Under the pieces are notes generated by a model, which was not told the DNA's origin, searched no databases, and saw only the letters and a program-made list of their open reading frames with translations. The translations under genes and the position numbers were made by a program. This document shows, in pieces, positions 27,288 to 35,157 of a stretch of DNA of 64,000 bases. Numbering within the stretch: the stretch's first letter is position 1; every line of letters starts with the position of its first letter. Source of the stretch: Flavobacterium sp. GSB-24 (lineage in GTDB: Bacteria; Bacteroidota; Bacteroidia; Flavobacteriales; Flavobacteriaceae); assembly GCF_027924665.1 (NCBI RefSeq), contig NZ_AP027043.1:1488001-1552000 (forward strand). The letters are read 5' to 3'.

Positions 27288-27378
27288 GTTTTTTTGTTTT
27301 TTGTTTGAAAGATTGCCTTTAGTGATTGGTTATTGCTAAAGGTAATTTTTTATGAAAAGCATCATTATAAAAATTCAA

Positions 27379-27475
27379 CCATATAAGTGATATAAGTTCA
27401 TTTAGTAAAATGCACCACAGTGCGTCTAGCAATTTAACGCAAAGAAAATTAAATGAACTTATATCACTTATATGG
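27379..27475. repeat. 26-bp perfect inverted repeat between metY and the homoserine dehydrogenase paralogue
   Basis: The arms 27379-27404 and 27450-27475 are exact reverse complements, starting CCATATAAGTGATATAAG, around a 45-nt interior. An over-long upstream reading frame through this repeat (from 27410) is rejected in favour of the start at 27500. It is a MITE-like Flavobacterium spacer repeat in the leader of the next gene. Confidence 0.8.
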
Positions 27476-27499
27476 CTAAAAAACAAAATAGTAGAAATT

Positions 27500-28588
27500 A
27501 TGTCAAAGCTTAAAATAAACATTATCCTTTTTGGAATTGGAAATATCGGAAGTACTTTGATTAATCAGATTATTGAAAGTCAGGACTTTTTTCTTGAAAG
27601 TAAAAACGTAGATTTTCATTTTCCTATTATAACCAATTCTACAGTGGCCTTTTTCGAGAAAGAAGGTGTTGGTTATGCTTGGGAAACCAATTTTAGACAA
27701 TTGGCTGTTCCTTTTAAAGTAGAAGATATTATTGAATTTGCTAAAGAAAATGAATTCGAAAACTTGATTGCTGTAGATGCAACAGCCAGTGATGAATTGG
27801 TGAAACATTATAATACGCTTATCAAAAACGGATTTAATATTGTGGCTGTCAATAAAAAAGCAAACACACTGCCGATAGACTTGTACAAAGAGCTGCGATC
27901 AAATCTTAAAAAGTATGACAAAGAGTTTTTGTATGAAACATCTGTCGATACAGGGATTCCGGTTTTGCAGACTTTAAGAGATTTGTATTATTCGGGAGAA
28001 AAAATCACCAAGATTCGAGGAGTATTTTCAGATAATTTGAGTTACGTGTTTAATAGATTTTCTTCTGAAGATGTTTCGTTTTCATCCGTTTTAAAAGATG
28101 CAAGTCTTTTGGGATTAATGAAATCAACATTCAAGGAAGATTTATCTGGAAACGACACGGCAAGAAAACTTCTAATATTGGCAAGAGAAGTGGGCAAAGA
28201 TTTCAATTTCTCAGATATTCAAATACATCCTTTTATTACAGAAAATCATCTGGAACAAAATGGAGTGCTGAATAAAGAAGCAGTTGACAAATCATTTAAA
28301 ATAGCAAAAATAACACAGTCTGATAACCATGTACTTCGTTATGTGGGCGAATTTGATTTTGAGAAAAATAAGCTGGAAGTCAAATTGATTTCAGAACCTG
28401 CACATTCTGCAATTGGACAATTAAAGGGCTCGGATACCATTTTTGAAATTTATACACAATCTTACGCACAGGTTCCAATTGTAATCCAAAGTGCATCGCC
28501 GTGCAAACAGGCAATTTCGAGAGGAATTATAACCGATATTTTGAAAGTAGCGGAAAGAATTAGAAATAAAGAGGCCGTTTGGTCTTAA
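27500..28588 (+). CDS. Homoserine dehydrogenase paralogue with degenerate active site
   Basis: This 362-residue protein aligns end to end with the C-terminal half of ThrA (30797-33211). It keeps the Rossmann start INIILFGIGNIGSTLINQI, the Lys of AVNKKANT (about residue 119), and D214, D219 and K223 of KEDLSGNDTARK. ThrA's TEPDP is replaced by MKSTF (residues 207-211), so the Glu equivalent to yeast E208, which contacts homoserine, is Lys; SGT is replaced by SDN in GVFSDNLSY. It has no aspartokinase or ACT domain. It may be a pseudoenzyme, a regulator, or act on another substrate. The frame is intact, so it is not a simple pseudogene. Confidence 0.85.
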   Translation: MSKLKINIILFGIGNIGSTLINQIIESQDFFLESKNVDFHFPIITNSTVAFFEKEGVGYAWETNFRQLAVPFKVEDIIEFAKENEFENLIAVDATASDELVKHYNTLIKNGFNIVAVNKKANTLPIDLYKELRSNLKKYDKEFLYETSVDTGIPVLQTLRDLYYSGEKITKIRGVFSDNLSYVFNRFSSEDVSFSSVLKDASLLGLMKSTFKEDLSGNDTARKLLILAREVGKDFNFSDIQIHPFITENHLEQNGVLNKEAVDKSFKIAKITQSDNHVLRYVGEFDFEKNKLEVKLISEPAHSAIGQLKGSDTIFEIYTQSYAQVPIVIQSASPCKQAISRGIITDILKVAERIRNKEAVWS

Positions 28589-28782
28589 AAACTTCGTAGA
28601 AAATAAAAAATATAACTAATGTTCTTTGATAAACTGATTCGTTAAGGAAGTTTAGAAAGCTTTAAAACTGCTTATTGATCAATTTTTTATAGTCTTTTTC
28701 TGTAAATTATTTTTGTAAGATGTTTTTCGACGTAAAAAAATCACTTTTTAACGTATTTTGTAATTAAATTCTTGAATTTTAT

Positions 28783-28813
28783 TTGTTTAATAAAAATAAT
28801 AGTTGCATATTTG
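28783..28813 (+). promoter_or_regulatory. Promoter of the tandem leader region
   Basis: TTG at 28783-28785, 20 nt, then CATATTTG at 28806-28813 (one mismatch to TAnnTTTG). It lies 26 nt before leader ORF 3. The 190 bases upstream, after the stop at 28588, show no other feature. Confidence 0.45.
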
Positions 28814-28839
28814 TTATACCCAAAAACTACTACAATCAA

Positions 28840-28911
28840 ATGAACTTAAAAGTCAACAAAATGTTTTGCGCCATTTCGGTTATAACCGAGGCTGGGTTGT
28901 CTATTGCTTAA
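28840..28911 (+). CDS. Leader peptide 3
   Basis: The 23-residue ORF reads MNLKVNKMFCAISVITEAGL then SIA. It has one internal Met and one Cys, adjacent to each other (M8-F9-C10). It shares NKMF with leader peptide 4 downstream (MNKMFA), suggesting duplication. A strong terminator begins 26 nt after its stop, and segments of the ORF are complementary to that terminator. A longer frame (28803-29000) overlapping it in another phase runs through the terminator and is rejected. Less Met/Cys-rich than leaders 1 and 2, so confidence is lower. Confidence 0.5.
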   Translation: MNLKVNKMFCAISVITEAGLSIA

Positions 28912-28970
28912 AAAATTGTAAGAATACAATATATAGTAAAGCCTCCCAAAACATATTGGGAGGCTTTTTA
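28861..28970 (+). terminator. Attenuator 3: terminator with competing pairings
   Basis: The 12-bp stem AAAGCCTCCCAA/TTGGGAGGCTTT (28938-28949 with 28957-28968) ends in T. Leader GAGGCT (28888-28893) is complementary to AGCCTC (28940-28945). Leader ATGTTTTG (28861-28868) is complementary to CAAAACAT (28947-28954). Both can form together, looping out a CGGTTATAACCG hairpin. Confidence 0.65.
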
Positions 28971-29019
28971 ATTTTACACAAAAATGCAGAATTTAAATAA
29001 AATACAATATAAATCACAG

Positions 29020-29085
29020 ATGAATAAATCCTTACAGATGAACAAGATGTTTGCTGTCGCGCTTATTTGCGTGAACGTCTGTTGA
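29020..29085 (+). CDS. Leader peptide 4
   Basis: The 21-residue ORF reads MNKSLQMNKMFAVALICVN then VC, with Met at 1, 7 and 10 and Cys at 17 and 21, the last residue. An internal ATG at 29038 is an alternative start. The stop codon overlaps an 11-nt segment complementary to the following terminator. It lies 50 nt after attenuator 3, giving two attenuators in series before the small ORF at 29232. Confidence 0.6.
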   Translation: MNKSLQMNKMFAVALICVNVC

Positions 29086-29154
29086 TACTAAAAGAATAAA
29101 TGAGTTTAAAAAACTTAACCCTTTTGGTATCTGAAATTCCAAAAGGGTTTTTTT
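29084..29154 (+). terminator. Attenuator 4: terminator with competing antiterminator
   Basis: The perfect stem AACCCTTTTGG/CCAAAAGGGTT (29117-29127 with 29139-29149) is followed by T. GATACTAAAAG (29084-29094), overlapping the leader stop codon, can pair over 11 positions (one G-U) with CTTTTGGTATC (29121-29131). A ribosome at the stop codon would cover it; one stalled earlier would leave it free. The terminator arm is nearly the same as in attenuator 2. Confidence 0.75.
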
Positions 29155-29231
29155 ATTCCTGAAAGCGATTTAACATAAACATAAAAAAGAAATAAAGATT
29201 ATAAAACGCAACTAAACTAAAACTTAATATC

Positions 29232-29435
29232 ATGAGCACATTGAACTACTTAGCAAAAACGATTTCTACTTTGAAAAACAAAAGAACGAAAAGAAATAAT
29301 CCGCCGCCGCCAGCAAACGAATTGGCTCACCCAAGGTTCGGAATTACTGAAACGGATAAAAATACCGAAAAAATAACACCAAATTCTTTGTTGTTTTTGA
29401 TGTATTCAAAAGAAAATGAAACGCTTTTTATCTAA
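29232..29435 (+). CDS. Small protein of unknown function, attenuator-linked family member B
   Basis: The 67-residue product begins MSTLNYLAKTISTLKNKRTK, has a PPPPANE stretch in the middle, and ends NSLLFLMYSKENETLFI. The start and end resemble the protein at 25727, which also follows an attenuator. It is basic at the N-terminus and acidic at the C-terminus; no known domain. It lies 77 nt after attenuator 4. A SAM-I riboswitch and metX follow about 190 nt later, so it is probably a separate short transcript or the first gene of a longer one. Confidence 0.6.
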   Translation: MSTLNYLAKTISTLKNKRTKRNNPPPPANELAHPRFGITETDKNTEKITPNSLLFLMYSKENETLFI

Positions 29436-29626
29436 ATTAAAAAGCATCGCAAAATAGGCTTCGGCCTGCTTAATTTTACTGGGCATTTCTGTTCGGTAAA
29501 TTTTTGCGTATAATAGTTTTTGCTGCAATATGTTTATGAAATTTAGCAAACAGTTTCGATAAAATTTGTTTGTTAAAGAAATTAGTAGTTAATTTGCACT
29601 CGTTAAGTTCAAAAAAGTATTGAAAT

Positions 29627-29730
29627 GTTATAAAGAAAGGACGAGGGATTAGACCCGATGAATCCTTAGCAACCCTTCGTTAATTCGAAGAAGGTGCTGC
29701 ATTCTACCACGCCCAACGTGGAAAGATAAC
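29627..29730 (+). promoter_or_regulatory. SAM-I riboswitch (S-box) upstream of metX
   Basis: The P1 stem GTTAT/ATAAC closes the element. Inside are the S-box conserved blocks in order: GAGGGATTAGACCCGATGAA, CTTAGCAACC, an extended P3 hairpin (CTTCG/CGAAG), AAGGTGCTGCATTCTACC and GAAAGATAAC. SAM binding would repress the metX-thrA unit. Directly after it, CTAGT/ACTAG followed by six T (29744-29763) is a weak but plausible terminator platform. Confidence 0.93.
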
Positions 29731-29805
29731 AACAAGAATTTTTCTAGTTTATACTAGTTTTTTCTTTCTAATATTTCCAGATACAAATCAGATAATACAA
29801 CAGAT

Positions 29806-30795
29806 TTGAAATTGGAAAATATACCAAACCCTATTAGCATACAAAATTTCACCACAGAAAATGGTGCGCTTTATCATACACTGCCTTTAAGTTTTACTAT
29901 TGCTGGTCAGCCTTTGCATAGTGCGCCTATTGTTTTGGTAAATCATGCCTTGACAGGAAACGCCCAAGTTACTGGCGAGAATGGCTGGTGGAATAACTTA
30001 ATTGGCGAAGGTAAAACCATTGATACTGCTGTCTATACCATTTTAGCTTTTGATATTCCAGGAAATGGAAGCAATTCTTTCCTAATCGAAAATTATCTAG
30101 ATTTTACTGCCAGAGACATTGCCCGAATTTTTATTGAAGGACTAAAAGATTTAAATATTGAAAAGCTTTATGCTATAATTGGAGGCTCAGTTGGAGGCGG
30201 AATTGCTTGGGAAATCTTAGCTTTAGAACCAAATATCACAGAACATCTTATCCCAATTGCAAGCGATTGGAAATCGACAGACTGGCTTATTGCCAATTGC
30301 TTCCTGCAAGAACAAATTCTCAATAATTCTTCAAAGCCAATCGAAGATGCGAGAATACACGCCATGTTGTGTTATCGTTCGCCAGAATCATTCAAAGAAA
30401 AATTTCAGCGTACCATCAATCAAGATCTTTTGATTTTTAATATCGAAAGCTGGCTGGCGCATCACGGAAAAAAATTGCAGCAAAGATTTCAGTTAGCTTC
30501 TTATAAATTAATGAATCAGCTGCTTAAAACAATTGATATTACTAGAAATAGTGAAAGTTTTGAAAACTTACTGTCACAATCAAATGCATCAATTCATATA
30601 GTAGGAATTAATTCGGATTTGTTTTTTACAGCAAAAGAAAACGTAGAAACCTACGAAGAATTGAAGAAATTTAAAGACAATGTTTTCTACAGCGAAATTG
30701 ATTCGGTTCACGGACATGACGCTTTTTTAATCGAGTACAAACAATTAGATCATTTACTTGCCGACATTTTTAAGGCAGAAACAATAAAAAAATAA
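29806..30795 (+). CDS. metX: Homoserine O-acetyltransferase (MetX-type alpha/beta hydrolase)
   Basis: At 329 residues this is in the MetX acyltransferase family. Seen: the oxyanion segment VLVNHALTGNAQV, the nucleophile in GGSVGGGIAWE (Ser about 128), and the catalytic His in SVHGHDAFL (about 304). The family typically has GGSMGGM and GHDAFL. It would acylate homoserine for MetY/MetZ. It is shorter than the usual 350-380 residues. The only start in frame near the family N-terminus is TTG (29806, or 29812), so the exact start is uncertain. It lies downstream of a SAM-I riboswitch and 1 nt before thrA. Confidence 0.85.
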   Translation: MKLENIPNPISIQNFTTENGALYHTLPLSFTIAGQPLHSAPIVLVNHALTGNAQVTGENGWWNNLIGEGKTIDTAVYTILAFDIPGNGSNSFLIENYLDFTARDIARIFIEGLKDLNIEKLYAIIGGSVGGGIAWEILALEPNITEHLIPIASDWKSTDWLIANCFLQEQILNNSSKPIEDARIHAMLCYRSPESFKEKFQRTINQDLLIFNIESWLAHHGKKLQQRFQLASYKLMNQLLKTIDITRNSESFENLLSQSNASIHIVGINSDLFFTAKENVETYEELKKFKDNVFYSEIDSVHGHDAFLIEYKQLDHLLADIFKAETIKK

Positions 30796-30796
30796 A

Positions 30797-33211
30797 ATGA
30801 AAGTATTAAAATTTGGAGGTAAATCATTAGCAAACGGAGAAGGACTTAACAAAGTTGTTTCAATCATTTCGGATAAAGTAAATCAAGGTGAAAAAATTAC
30901 AGTTGTAGTTTCTGCACGCGGAAACGCAACAGATGAATTAGAATTTATTTTAAGCATTGCTGCTAAAAATGGCAGTTATAAAGAATTATTAGAGAATTTT
31001 AAAAAATATCAAATATCAGATTATCCGCATGTAGATTTTTCGGAAGAATTTAATGTTTTAGATAAACTTTTTGAAGGAGTAAGTCTAATTGGCGATTACA
31101 GTAAAAAAATCAAAGATCAGATTCTATCAAAAGGAGAATTGCTTTCGGCTAAATTATTGACTGCTATTTTAGTGGAAAAAGGAATTCCGGCCAATTTTGT
31201 AGATTCAAGAGAACTGCTGAAAACCGATTCTAAATTTGGTGATGCACAGCCTCTAGAACAGCTTTCAAAGAAAAACGTAGTAAATTATTTTAAAGAACAT
31301 AACGGCGAAACGGTTAATATAGTTACAGGCTTCATTGGTTCCAACAACAACAACGACACAACTACTTTAGGTAGAAACGGCAGTAACTATACCGCTTCGT
31401 TAATCGCTAATTATTTAAATGCCGAAGAACTTCAAAACTTTACACACGTAGACGGAATCTACACGGCAAATCCAGATTTAGTTGCAGATGCTAAAAAAAT
31501 CGAATATTTGTCTTTTAACGAAGCAAATGAGCTGGCTAATTTTGGAGCAACAATTCTGCATGCCAAAACGATAATTCCGTTATTAGAAAAAAATATTCCG
31601 CTTCGTATTTTAAATACTTTCAATCACGAAAACCGCGGAACATTAATTACATCCGATTCTGCCAAAGAAGGAATTAAAACACTTTCTGTTTTAGAAAATG
31701 TTTCTCTTGTGAATTTGGAAGGACGCGGATTACTTGGAAAAGCTGGAGTAGATGCCCGTATTTTTAAGGTAATGGGCGATCATAATATCAGTGTTAGTAT
31801 TATTTCGCAAGGATCTTCAGAAAGAGGAATTGGCTTAGTTGTAGCAACAGATAAAGCGACAACTGCAGTTGTAGAATTAGAAAAAGAATTTGAAAATGAC
31901 TTTTATTCGAAAGACGTAAATCAAATTACAGTTACAGATAATGTATCAGTAATCTCGATTATCGGACAAGATTTAAGTACATTCCATAAACCATATACAG
32001 CCTTAATCAAAAATAAAATTGTTCCGATTTTGTTTAACAACACTGTTACAGGTAAAAACGTGAGTTTGGTTGTTAAAAAAGAAGAATTAAACAAAGCCTT
32101 AAACGTAATTCACGGAGAAATTTTTGGTGTTTCTAAGAAAATAAACATCGCGATTTTTGGCCACGGATTAGTAGGAGGGACTTTAATTAACCAAATCTTA
32201 GAATCGGCTGCAGCAATTGAAAAACGTAAAGATGTTAAGCTGAATGTTTTTGCTATTGCAAACTCAAAAAAGCTGCTTTTAAATAAATATGGTGTAACTG
32301 CAAACTGGAAAAATGAAATTGAAACCAAAGGCGAGGCATATACTATAAAAGATATTATTGCTTACGCAAATGAACATCATTTAGAAAACTTAATTGCGAT
32401 CGATAACACGGCAAGTGCGCCTTTCGTAGAAAACTATATTCCGCTTGTAGAAAGCAGTTTCGATTTGATTTCTTCGAATAAAGTAGCGAATACATTAAGC
32501 TATGGCTTTTATAAAGAATTGAGAAAAGCTTTAACTGAAAACCAAAAGAATTATTTGTATGAAACCAATGTTGGTGCAGGATTACCATTAATTGATACGA
32601 TTAAATTACTGCATCTTTCAGGGGAAAACATCACAAAAATTAAAGGTGTTTTCTCGGGAACATTGAGTTATTTATTCAATAATTTCTCTGCGAAAGATGC
32701 TCCGTTTAGTGAAATCCTGCAGGAAGCAATTGATAACGGATACACAGAGCCAGATCCGCGTGAGGATTTATGCGGCAATGACGTTGGAAGAAAATTATTG
32801 ATTTTGGCTAGAGAATTAGATTTACAAAACGAATTTGAAGAAATCTCTATTCAGAATCTTATTCCAGAGCATTTACGTGAAGGAAGTGCAGCTGATTTCT
32901 TGACGAAATTAAAAGAATTTGATCCGATTTACGCTAAAATAAAAGCAGACCAACAGCCAAATCATGTACTAAGATATATCGGCGAATTGTCTGGCGATTT
33001 ACAAAATGACAAAGGAAATCTAGAAGTTAAATTAGTTTCAGTACTTTCGGATACAGCCTTAGGCGGACTAAAAGGTTCTGATTCTTTCTTTGAAATTTAC
33101 ACAGAATCTTACGGAGATCGCCCAATCGTTATTCAGGGAGCTGGTGCAGGTTCTGCGGTAACGGCAAGAGGAGTATTTGGAGATATTTTGAGATTGTCAG
33201 ATAAAGGGTAA
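30797..33211 (+). CDS. thrA: Bifunctional aspartokinase/homoserine dehydrogenase
   Basis: At 804 residues this carries out the first and third steps from aspartate to homoserine. Domains: aspartokinase (about 1-290; VLKFGGKSLANGEG, where KFGGTS is more usual; TTTLGRNGSNYTA; VDGIYTANPDLV), paired ACT regulatory domains (about 300-445; VSLVNLEGRGLLGKAGVDARIF, cited in part), and homoserine dehydrogenase from about 448 (INIAIFGHGLVGGTL, SNKVANT, GYTEPDPREDLCGNDVGRK). All dehydrogenase catalytic residues are present, unlike the paralogue at 27500. It starts 1 nt after metX, so both are under SAM-I control. Confidence 0.96.
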   Translation: MKVLKFGGKSLANGEGLNKVVSIISDKVNQGEKITVVVSARGNATDELEFILSIAAKNGSYKELLENFKKYQISDYPHVDFSEEFNVLDKLFEGVSLIGDYSKKIKDQILSKGELLSAKLLTAILVEKGIPANFVDSRELLKTDSKFGDAQPLEQLSKKNVVNYFKEHNGETVNIVTGFIGSNNNNDTTTLGRNGSNYTASLIANYLNAEELQNFTHVDGIYTANPDLVADAKKIEYLSFNEANELANFGATILHAKTIIPLLEKNIPLRILNTFNHENRGTLITSDSAKEGIKTLSVLENVSLVNLEGRGLLGKAGVDARIFKVMGDHNISVSIISQGSSERGIGLVVATDKATTAVVELEKEFENDFYSKDVNQITVTDNVSVISIIGQDLSTFHKPYTALIKNKIVPILFNNTVTGKNVSLVVKKEELNKALNVIHGEIFGVSKKINIAIFGHGLVGGTLINQILESAAAIEKRKDVKLNVFAIANSKKLLLNKYGVTANWKNEIETKGEAYTIKDIIAYANEHHLENLIAIDNTASAPFVENYIPLVESSFDLISSNKVANTLSYGFYKELRKALTENQKNYLYETNVGAGLPLIDTIKLLHLSGENITKIKGVFSGTLSYLFNNFSAKDAPFSEILQEAIDNGYTEPDPREDLCGNDVGRKLLILARELDLQNEFEEISIQNLIPEHLREGSAADFLTKLKEFDPIYAKIKADQQPNHVLRYIGELSGDLQNDKGNLEVKLVSVLSDTALGGLKGSDSFFEIYTESYGDRPIVIQGAGAGSAVTARGVFGDILRLSDKG

Positions 33212-33212
33212 T

Positions 33213-33260
33213 ACGATTTTAGATTGAAGATTTTAGACTTGAGATTTTAGATTTACAAGG
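33213..33260. repeat. Word-like ATTTTAGA repeat
   Basis: Imperfect copies of GATTTTAGATTGAAGATTTTAG and ACTTGAGATTTTAGATTT occupy most of the spacer between thrA and the OsmC gene. The word is cited only in pieces: GATTTTAGA recurs three times. Related arrays precede the Rrf2 gene and dgt. Confidence 0.5.
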
Positions 33261-33290
33261 CTATAACAAAACAAAAAAAATAACAACACA

Positions 33291-33719
33291 ATGAAAGTAA
33301 CCTTAAACAGAGTAAATGACGCATTTCATTTTAAACTAAAAAATGAACGCGGACATATAGTTGACGTTGACAGCAGAGCCGAATTCGGCGGAAGCGATTT
33401 AGGAGCTAGTCCAATGGAGCTTGTATTAATGGGCGTTGCAGGATGCAGTGCAATTGATATGATTTCAATTTTAAAGAAGCAGCGTCAGGAAATCACTTCT
33501 TTTAATGCTGAGGTTGAAGGAACAAGAGTTCAAATCGAAGAAGCAAAACCTTTTAAAGAAATCGATGTGGTTTTTTATTTAGAAGGAGAAATCAATCCTG
33601 AAAAAGCAAAAAAGGCGGCACAGCTTTCTTTCGAGAAATACTGTTCGGTTGCCAAAACAGTTGAGCCAACAGCAGCTATTAAATATAAAGTCGTTTTAAA
33701 CAACGAAGAATTAAGTTAA
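33291..33719 (+). CDS. OsmC family protein
   Basis: This 142-residue cytoplasmic protein has the OsmC/Ohr fold. The two redox Cys positions are visible in GVAGCSAIDM (about residue 51) and FEKYCSVAKTV (about residue 116), with the Arg/Glu-bearing N-terminus. The GASPMELVLMGVAGCSAIDM block is typical of the YhfA-like OsmC branch rather than Ohr. It may reduce organic hydroperoxides or handle reactive sulfur; the substrate is unknown. It sits between thrA and metZ on the same strand, suggesting membership of the methionine operon. Confidence 0.88.
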   Translation: MKVTLNRVNDAFHFKLKNERGHIVDVDSRAEFGGSDLGASPMELVLMGVAGCSAIDMISILKKQRQEITSFNAEVEGTRVQIEEAKPFKEIDVVFYLEGEINPEKAKKAAQLSFEKYCSVAKTVEPTAAIKYKVVLNNEELS

Positions 33720-33847
33720 TTAAATTAGTCAATTTGAGAATTAGATAATTCTCAGTTAGCTGAAAAGGAAAAATATTTTGCGAAACTTAGTGTTCACTTT
33801 GTGAATCTTTGCGAAATAGTTTTTCAAAAAAAACAAAAAACAACACA

Positions 33848-35020
33848 ATGAATAAAGAAGAATTTGGTTTTGAAACACAAGCCATAAGAACACAATTAGA
33901 AAGATCACAGTATTTAGAGCATTCGGTGCCATTGTATTTATCGTCAAGTTTCGTATTTGAAGATGCAGAGGACATGCGCGCTTCTTTCACAGAAGAAAAA
34001 GAAAGAAATATTTATAGCCGTTTCAGTAATCCAAACACATCAGAATTTGTAGACAAGATCTGCAAAATGGAAGGTGCAGATTCTGGTTATGCTTTTGCAA
34101 CGGGAATGGCAGCAGTATATTCTACTTTTGCTGCATTATTAAACTCTGGAGATCATATTGTTTCTGCAAGCAGTGTTTTTGGTTCTACTCACGCTTTGTT
34201 TATGACTTATTTTCCAAAATGGAATATCGAAACTTCATATTTTGAGATCAATAAGCCAGAAACAATCGAGAGTTTTATTAAACCAAACACCAAAATATTA
34301 TACGCCGAATCACCAACAAATCCTGGTGTTGATGTTATTGATTTACAATTATTAGGAGATATTGCAAAAAAACACAACTTGATTTTAATTATAGACAACT
34401 GTTTTGCAACACCTTATTTACAGCAGCCAATTAAATTTGGAGCACATTTGGTTATCCATTCAGCAACAAAATTAATTGACGGACAAGGACGAGTTTTAGG
34501 CGGAGTAACTGTTGGAGATGCAGAATTAATCAGACAGATATATTTGTTCTCTAGAAATACAGGTCCAGCTTTATCGCCATTTAATGCTTGGGTTTTATCA
34601 AAAAGTTTAGAAACATTGGCAGTTCGTGTGGACAGACACTGCGAAAATGCTTTAAAAGTAGCTGAGTTTTTAGAAAGTCATCCAAATGTAAACAGCGTAA
34701 AATATCCGTTTTTGAAATCGCACCCGCAATATGAGATAGCAAAGAAACAGATGAAAGCTGGCGGTAACATCATCGCATTTGAAATTAAAGGTGGAATTGA
34801 AGCAGGAAGAAAATTCTTGAATTCGATACAACTTTGTTCATTGTCTGCAAATATTGGAGATACCAGAACAATTGTAACGCATCCAGCTTCTACAACACAC
34901 AGCAAATTATCTGAAGAAGATCAATTAGCAGTTGGAATTACGCAAGGTCTTGTTCGTGTTTCTGTAGGTTTAGAAACTGTAGAAGATGTAATTGCAGATT
35001 TAAAACAAGCATTAGCTTAA
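33848..35020 (+). CDS. metZ: O-succinylhomoserine sulfhydrylase-like trans-sulfuration enzyme
   Basis: The start was set at 33848 (390 residues, MNKEEFGFETQAIRTQLERS); codons upstream to 33809 are Lys/Asn-rich leader. This PLP enzyme of the Cys/Met family shows YSRFSNPNTSEFVDKI, ATGMAAVYSTF, IDNCFATPYLQQPI and the PLP Lys in HSATKLIDGQGRVLGG (about residue 208). The DGQGRVLGG form is typical of MetZ. With MetX nearby the physiological donor may be O-acetylhomoserine; sequence cannot settle this. It is the second homocysteine-forming enzyme in the window besides MetY. Confidence 0.88.
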   Translation: MNKEEFGFETQAIRTQLERSQYLEHSVPLYLSSSFVFEDAEDMRASFTEEKERNIYSRFSNPNTSEFVDKICKMEGADSGYAFATGMAAVYSTFAALLNSGDHIVSASSVFGSTHALFMTYFPKWNIETSYFEINKPETIESFIKPNTKILYAESPTNPGVDVIDLQLLGDIAKKHNLILIIDNCFATPYLQQPIKFGAHLVIHSATKLIDGQGRVLGGVTVGDAELIRQIYLFSRNTGPALSPFNAWVLSKSLETLAVRVDRHCENALKVAEFLESHPNVNSVKYPFLKSHPQYEIAKKQMKAGGNIIAFEIKGGIEAGRKFLNSIQLCSLSANIGDTRTIVTHPASTTHSKLSEEDQLAVGITQGLVRVSVGLETVEDVIADLKQALA

Positions 35021-35045
35021 TTATATATTTCAATTTTCAAATAGT

Positions 35046-35098
35046 AAAGACGATTTTTAGCTGTAAATTTAATACAGTTGAAAATCGTTTTCTTTTTT
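35046..35098 (+). terminator. Terminator of the metX-thrA-osmC-metZ unit
   Basis: GACGATTTT pairs with AAAATCGTTT, with an inner CTG/CAG pair, followed by TTCTTTTTTT. It lies 25 nt after the metZ stop. Confidence 0.65.
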
Positions 35099-35157
35099 TA
35101 AATTGTTGATAAAAAATATACTTTTGTTTTAGACGGCAATATTAATTTCAATTAGTT

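Noticed and set aside
27410..27499. Upstream extension of the homoserine dehydrogenase paralogue
   Set aside because: The 30 extra codons are the arm and interior of an inverted repeat; the ATG at 27500 begins directly with the Rossmann strand.
28803..29000. A 65-codon open frame across leader 3 and its terminator
   Set aside because: It reads through the terminator stem and T-tract in a different phase from leader 3 and has no family-like features; the shorter leader ORF with complementary terminator explains the region better.
29436..29626. Possible additional leader peptide or RNA between the small ORF and the SAM-I riboswitch
   Set aside because: No short ORF with Met/Cys clustering followed by a terminator is present; only a weak AGGCTTCGGCCT hairpin, which may end the small gene.
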